A stretch of 8,000 nucleotides of DNA from assembly GCA_023142835.1 (NCBI GenBank), contig JAGLIS010000015.1:1-8000 (forward strand), in the 5' to 3' direction. The notes beneath the pieces were generated by a model, which was not told the origin of the DNA, made no database searches, and was given only the letters and a program-made list of their open reading frames with translations. Shown here piece after piece: positions 5,201 through 8,000 of this stretch. The stretch comes from Candidatus Pacearchaeota archaeon (GTDB lineage Archaea; Nanobdellota; Nanobdellia; Pacearchaeales; GW2011-AR1). The translations under genes and the position numbers were made by a program. Within the stretch, counting starts at the first letter, position 1. Each line of letters begins with the position of its first letter.

Positions 5201-5791
5201 ATGAAAAATTTTTATGGAGTCGGACAAGAAAACTGGGAACTACATAAACTGATTATAGAAAGATTTAATGACGCAAAATTCGATAACAATTCCGAACAAC
5301 ATTTAGAAAATCTGATTAATAAATCTATTCCACTAATTAAAGGATACACAACAAAAAAATTAGCTAAGATTTTTTCGGAATGTATTGAATGGATTGGAGA
5401 AGGACCCAGACAAGATACCGACTGGCTCTCTGCAGAAAAATACACAAATTTCCTTCTTGAAGGACACGGACTAAATGAATTAGCATATAAAGTAATTATT
5501 CTCGGTGCATATGAAACATTACCTGAAAAATCTCTTTCTAAAGAACTACCCCTTCCTAAAGAAAATTATGATGTTACCAATCGTGGAGGAACATTAATAT
5601 GTTTACCTTATAAAAAACAAATGCAAAAACTATCTGAAGAAGAATTAGAAAATCACCTTCAAGAAGGATATGAAAAATTACCAAAAAACATGGATCAATT
5701 TTTAGGGCGACAAATATTTAAAATCTATCAAAACACAAGAGAATTAAAAAATATGTACTCAGAGAATTACGGAGAAATTATATTTTATTAA
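5201..5791 (+). CDS. Hypothetical protein, 196 aa, unrecognised
   Basis: I do not recognise this protein. It has no signal peptide, membrane segment or metal-binding Cys/His cluster. The first half looks largely helical and acidic/basic mixed (NSEQHLENLINKSIPLIKG, residues about 30-48; KKLAKIFSECIEWIGEG at 52-68), and a second helical region at about 142-160 is rich in Glu and Lys (QKLSEEELENHLQEGYEKL). It ends in the aromatic IIFY. The start is supported by a TATA-like box 25 nt upstream. It stands alone: 173 nt after the thioredoxin-fold gene and convergent with rfcL, from which it is separated by the long hairpin. It is probably an orphan or lineage-restricted protein. That the ORF is real is likely; its function is unknown. 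Confidence 0.7.
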   Translation: MKNFYGVGQENWELHKLIIERFNDAKFDNNSEQHLENLINKSIPLIKGYTTKKLAKIFSECIEWIGEGPRQDTDWLSAEKYTNFLLEGHGLNELAYKVIILGAYETLPEKSLSKELPLPKENYDVTNRGGTLICLPYKKQMQKLSEEELENHLQEGYEKLPKNMDQFLGRQIFKIYQNTRELKNMYSENYGEIIFY

Positions 5792-5820
5792 AAACCCAAT
5801 TCTTTTCCTAGACCTAACCC

Positions 5821-5923
5821 AATTTTAATTCTTAGCAGGCTTAGACAAGGCGGGCAAACCCGTAGCGTACCGACGTACGTAAGGGTTTGTCCAACGACGG
5901 ATAAGTCGCTAAGAATTAAAATT
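5821..5923. repeat. 103-nt near-continuous hairpin (inverted-repeat element) overlapping the rfcL stop
   Basis: The ends are a perfect 16-bp inverted repeat, AATTTTAATTCTTAGC at 5821-5836 and its complement at 5908-5923. Inside, GGCTTA (5838-5843) pairs with TAAGTC (5902-5907), an internal loop follows, GGGCAAACCC (5852-5861 region) pairs with GGGTTTGTCC (5883-5892), and CGTAC/GTACG (5866-5870, 5875-5879) closes a CGAC tetraloop. The two non-Watson-Crick pairs are G-T on the plus strand, hence G-U in a plus-strand RNA but A-C in a minus-strand RNA. Its right end overlaps the TAA of rfcL. It may be a MITE-like element, a structured 3' end of the 5201-5791 transcript, or a bidirectional barrier between convergent genes. 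Confidence 0.75.
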
Positions 5924-7112
5924 ACTTATCTAAATAAGCAAGTTCATCATTATCAAACTTCAATTCTTCCCTAATCTCTTGTTTAGCCAAAATTATCTTC
6001 AACAACATAAAATCTTTCATCGCAGTCTTCGTTGAAATATGGCAACGTTTCGCATACTTCTGACAAATCGTCTTCTTCTTCGCAGCCCTCTGATTCTGTA
6101 ACCATATCTTCAAAATTCTCGACGGCTTCCGATAATTCGTCCACCCAGTTCGATTATACTTCTTCGCAGCTGCAACCCCTGCACCAAGCAAAAAATACTC
6201 ATACACCATAAACCTCCAATGCCTCTGCCTTCTAATCCGTCCCCGAAAAACATCCGCCAAAGACAAAGCATCCAAAGCCCTCACCAACTCAACACCCTTA
6301 TACTCCACAGGAATATTCTCTTCGACCCATAAAAAAATATCATCAATAGGCATATTCACCTCATCATAAACTTTAAGCATCTCACCATTAATCTCAGTAT
6401 TCTTGAAAACATATTGTAACGCGGAAAAAATCGACTGTTCCTTATTCCGTTCCCCAACCTCACACAAAAGTTCCGGAGAATCCATCTTCGACAAAATCTG
6501 CAAATCGTTCAACGCCGCCCGAATATCCCCTCGAGCCTTAATTGAAATAGAAGTCAAAACCTCCGACGACACAACACAATTCTCCTTCTCACAAACCTCT
6601 TGCAAAATCCTAAGAACAACCTTATAATCAACTTCCTTCAACTGAACAAGCTCCGCCTTCTGTCGAAGCAAACTAAATTTCTTATCCCAAATATCATTAG
6701 CAGTAATTATTACCGGAAACGCCGAATTTCCTAAAAGCACCAACAACTCTCCAAGCCCTCCACGATCCTTAATCGATGCAATACCATCAACCTCATCAAC
6801 CAAAATAATTTTGTTCTTTTGAAACAAACTCTTCTGCCTCGACGCTGGACCAACAATCTCCGCAATCTTTGCCTTATTCCTAAAATCAGAAGCATTCAAC
6901 TCCAAAATCTCTGCATCCATTTCAAAAGCAACCGCATAAGCAAGACTAGTTTTTCCAACTCCTGGAGGACCATGCAACGCAACCGCCTTCTTCTTCGGAA
7001 AACTTCTCAAAAAAATTTTAATCTTATCTACTGCGAGTTCCTGTCCCTTCACATCTGAAAAACACCTCGTCCGATATTTCTCACACCAAGGCACATGGTC
7101 ATTATTTATCAT
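5922..7112 (-). CDS. rfcL: Replication factor C large subunit
   Basis: RFC-L joins RFC-S in the ATP-driven clamp loader that opens PCNA and places it on primed DNA. The AAA+ core is clear: PWCEKYRTRCFSDVKGQ at 8-24, Walker A GPPGVGKT at 48-55, LNASDFRNK at 72-80, Walker B ILVDEVDG at 103-110, sensor 1 TAND at 137-140 and the sensor-2 region GDIRAALNDL at 195-204. A helical collar follows. I chose the ATG at 7112 (396 aa), not an upstream one, because the family begins just before PW.EKY, the upstream in-frame residues overlap rfcS and look unlike the family, and a good ribosome-binding site precedes 7112. It is 4 nt after the rfcS stop, so it is an operon. The protein is somewhat short and I see no C-terminal PCNA-interacting (QxxLxxFF) motif; the reading frame ends inside the hairpin element. 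Confidence 0.93.
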   Translation of the reverse strand: MINNDHVPWCEKYRTRCFSDVKGQELAVDKIKIFLRSFPKKKAVALHGPPGVGKTSLAYAVAFEMDAEILELNASDFRNKAKIAEIVGPASRQKSLFQKNKIILVDEVDGIASIKDRGGLGELLVLLGNSAFPVIITANDIWDKKFSLLRQKAELVQLKEVDYKVVLRILQEVCEKENCVVSSEVLTSISIKARGDIRAALNDLQILSKMDSPELLCEVGERNKEQSIFSALQYVFKNTEINGEMLKVYDEVNMPIDDIFLWVEENIPVEYKGVELVRALDALSLADVFRGRIRRQRHWRFMVYEYFLLGAGVAAAKKYNRTGWTNYRKPSRILKIWLQNQRAAKKKTICQKYAKRCHISTKTAMKDFMLLKIILAKQEIREELKFDNDELAYLDK

Positions 7113-7116
7113 AAAA

Positions 7117-8000
7117 TTACTCACCCCCCTTTTCAACCCCGTTAACTCCACCAATACCTGCCAAAATAAATCCTGCCAACAACGCCTCCAACTGAATAAA
7201 TTCATCCGCACCCTCGACCAACCTAAACTCAATCTCGCCAGTTTTCTCAGTCAACTTAACCTTCAAAAAATTATCAATCGGCAAATTCCAAATCTCCTTC
7301 TGAATCGCCTTAATAACATCCTGCCCCGAAATCGACTCTTTCAACATTATATCCAAAAGCTTCTCTCTAGAATTAACAAAATCCCCACTTAACGCATAAT
7401 CCAGAACAATCTTAATATCCGACGGCTTCGCCTTAGAAACAATCGTATTAACCAAATCAGGAGTAATATTCGGAGAAATCGACGCTGTAGCTTGCAACAA
7501 ATTAATCACACGACGACAATCACCCTCACTCGACTCATACAAAGCATCAAACGCATCCGCACTAATCGACAACCCCTCACTCTCTCCAATCAAATCAATC
7601 CGCTTCTTAATATCCTTTTTCTCCAAAAGCTGAAACCGAAAAACAACAGCCCTCGACTGAATAGGATCAAGAATCTTCGAAGAATAATTACAAGACATAA
7701 CAAACCTACACGTGCTCGTAAAGTTCTCCATAGTCCTTCTCAATGCCTGTTGAGCCTCTCTCGTCAAAGCATCTGCCTCATCCAAAAAAATAACCTTAAA
7801 CGGCACATCCCCAAACGCCTTAGTCCTAGCAAAATCCTTAACCTTCTGCCTCACAACATCAATTCCCCTCTCATCCGAAGCATTCAACTCCAAATAATTC
7901 TCTCTCCATGATTCTCCAAACAAACTCTTAACAACAATCAAAGCCAAAGTCGACTTCCCAGTCCCCGCAGGACCCGCAAAAAGCAAATGCGGAATATTCA
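7117..8000 (-). CDS. rfcS: Replication factor C small subunit (N-terminus cut by window edge)
   Basis: RFC-S is the repeated ATPase subunit of the archaeal clamp loader. The frame is open to the right edge: the residues before the Walker A motif (NIPHLLFAGPAGTGKST) extend to 7998, so the real start, about 40 residues earlier in the family, lies off-window. Motifs visible are Walker A GPAGTGKS (7951-7974; Ala where Pro is usual, Ser for Thr after the Lys), LNASDERG, Walker B IFLDEADAL (DEAD at 7771-7782), sensor 1 SCNYSSKI, the arginine-finger SRC motif as SRA in DPIQSRAVVFRF, and the sensor-2 region EGDCRRVINLLQA. The collar domain follows and the protein ends in a Gly-rich tail. About 293 residues are visible. 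It is the first-visible gene of the rfcS-rfcL operon. No intein interrupts Walker A, a common insertion site in archaeal RFC. Confidence 0.95.
   Translation of the reverse strand, partial: NIPHLLFAGPAGTGKSTLALIVVKSLFGESWRENYLELNASDERGIDVVRQKVKDFARTKAFGDVPFKVIFLDEADALTREAQQALRRTMENFTSTCRFVMSCNYSSKILDPIQSRAVVFRFQLLEKKDIKKRIDLIGESEGLSISADAFDALYESSEGDCRRVINLLQATASISPNITPDLVNTIVSKAKPSDIKIVLDYALSGDFVNSREKLLDIMLKESISGQDVIKAIQKEIWNLPIDNFLKVKLTEKTGEIEFRLVEGADEFIQLEALLAGFILAGIGGVNGVEKGGE
7120..7127 (-). promoter_or_regulatory. Ribosome-binding site deciding the rfcL start
   Basis: GGGGTGAG on the minus strand lies within the last codons of rfcS, with GGTGA 8 nt before the ATG at 7112. It matches the anti-Shine-Dalgarno complement GGAGGTGA and supports this start over the in-frame upstream codons. 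It contrasts with the leaderless first genes elsewhere in the window. Confidence 0.7.

Noticed and set aside
5793..5824. AACCCAATT direct repeat (5793-5801 and 5816-5824) as a target-site duplication of the hairpin
   Set aside because: Both copies lie on the left of the element rather than flanking it, and I see no copy on the right side.
7113..7232. Extended rfcL start 40 codons upstream
   Set aside because: The extra residues overlap the end of rfcS in another frame, look unlike RFC, and the ATG at 7112 has a well-spaced GGTGA and the family-typical start.
7492..7911. Plus-strand 139-codon open frame opposite rfcS
   Set aside because: It is the antisense shadow of a strongly supported RFC-S gene; its composition follows from the other strand's codons.
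1..8000. tRNA or rRNA genes, CRISPR arrays, insertion-sequence transposases
   Set aside because: I saw no cloverleaf-like G+C-rich segment, no regularly spaced repeats and no transposase or integrase frame on either strand.

Overview
The window looks archaeal. It carries both subunits of the archaeal/eukaryotic-type clamp loader (RFC small and large) and a tRNA-thiolation ATPase of the TtuA/NcsA type. Several first-in-operon genes have a TATA-like box centred about 25 nt before the ATG and no leader. Most of the sequence is AT-rich, genes are tightly packed, and several proteins are short for their families. A small-genome (DPANN-like) archaeon is my best guess; this is an inference, since no rRNA or other taxonomic marker is present.

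Layout from left to right. Positions 1-1922 hold a leftward nrdR-nrdD operon: anaerobic ribonucleotide reductase, cut by the left edge, and its ATP-cone repressor. Upstream is a TATA/BRE match and two 16-bp palindromes 32 bp apart that look like bacterial NrdR boxes. Positions 1923-2609 hold a leftward thymidylate kinase. At 2668-2733 lies a frameshifted relic of the C-terminal zinc-ribbon coding end of the downstream thiolation gene. Next come an unidentified 102-aa gene (2731-3039) and the thiolation ATPase (3088-4008), which contains a GC-rich, hairpin-rich in-frame insertion. At 4030-4037 a perfectly palindromic TATA box sits exactly midway between that gene and the divergent gene at 4059, a membrane-anchored thioredoxin-fold protein. 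An orphan 196-aa protein follows (5201-5791). A 103-nt near-continuous hairpin (5821-5923) separates it from the convergent clamp-loader operon rfcS-rfcL (leftward; rfcS runs off the right edge).

Functionally, NrdD makes dNTPs anaerobically, NrdR senses (d)ATP and would repress nrdR-nrdD, thymidylate kinase makes dTDP, and RFC loads the PCNA clamp for replication. The window is therefore rich in DNA-precursor and replication functions, with a tRNA-modification/thiol pair in the middle. The most noteworthy items are the apparently complete bacterial-style NrdR circuit on an archaeal promoter, the symmetric bidirectional TATA box, the decayed gene-end duplication, the in-frame GC cluster and the long hairpin at the end of rfcL.
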